From Candidatus Rhabdochlamydia sp. (GTDB lineage: Bacteria; Chlamydiota; Chlamydiia; Chlamydiales; Rhabdochlamydiaceae), in the NCBI GenBank assembly GCA_030043495.1, contig JASHXO010000153.1, positions 1-5,482 of the forward strand: a stretch of 5,482 bases of DNA, in the 5' to 3' direction. Positions 5,438 to 5,482 of the stretch are shown here, in pieces (positions within the stretch are counted from its first letter, which is position 1; the number at the start of each line of letters is the position of its first letter). The notes below the pieces were generated by a model, which was not told the origin of the DNA, ran no database searches, and saw only the letters and a program-made list of their open reading frames with translations. A program made the position numbers and the translations under genes.

Positions 5438-5482
5438 ATGAATAAACAAAAAATTTTAATCACTAATGATGATGGTATTGAA
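5438..5482 (+). CDS. surE: 5'/3'-nucleotidase SurE, first 15 codons (runs off right edge)
   Basis: The translation MNKQKILITNDDGIE is the hallmark N-terminus of SurE, a divalent-metal-dependent phosphatase that removes phosphate from nucleoside monophosphates and is linked to survival under stress. D11 and D12 match the metal-binding D8-D9 of the E. coli protein. Only the start is visible, so completeness cannot be judged. It lies on the same strand as ddl, 76 bases after the foldback element, which makes cotranscription with ddl doubtful. Confidence 0.85.
   Translation, partial: MNKQKILITNDDGIE

Overview
The window looks like part of a chromosome from an amoeba-associated member of the Chlamydiota (Parachlamydiales-like). 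I infer this from three things: a MurA whose sequence matches, from memory, the chlamydial type; a eukaryote-like F-box plus WD40 protein of the kind expanded in these symbionts; and moderately AT-rich DNA. The genus cannot be settled from the sequence alone.

Layout, left to right. (1) Positions 1-614, minus strand: the first 204 codons of a gene for an F-box/WD40-repeat protein, running off the left edge. (2) 615-894: AT-rich intergenic DNA with no convincing gene. (3) 895-1320, plus strand: a GxxExxY-family protein with a PD-(D/E)XK-like core. A strong inverted repeat encloses it; the left arm is read in frame as the N-terminus and the right arm begins two bases after the stop codon. The unit resembles a small mobile cassette. 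(4) 3947-1387, minus strand: two genes, probably one operon. First is an uncharacterised ATP-grasp protein, then, 65 bp later, murA. (5) 3948-4052: a compact divergent promoter region whose two -10 boxes overlap almost completely. (6) 4053-5159, plus strand: ddl, D-alanine--D-alanine ligase. (7) 5193-5361: a 169-bp, nearly uninterrupted foldback element with a 27-bp perfect outer stem ending in CTAG. (8) 5438 to the right edge: the first 15 codons of surE.

Function. MurA performs the first committed step of peptidoglycan precursor synthesis, and Ddl makes the D-Ala-D-Ala dipeptide that is added later. The ATP-grasp protein sits between them, is transcribed with murA and shares a promoter region with ddl, so a role in cell-envelope or amino-acid ligation chemistry is a reasonable guess, but not shown. 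The MurA keeps the catalytic cysteine that, as I recall, is aspartate in Chlamydia trachomatis, so this enzyme should be open to fosfomycin. The F-box/WD40 protein and the two inverted-repeat elements are accessory: a likely host-directed effector and two probable mobile or repeat insertions between housekeeping genes.
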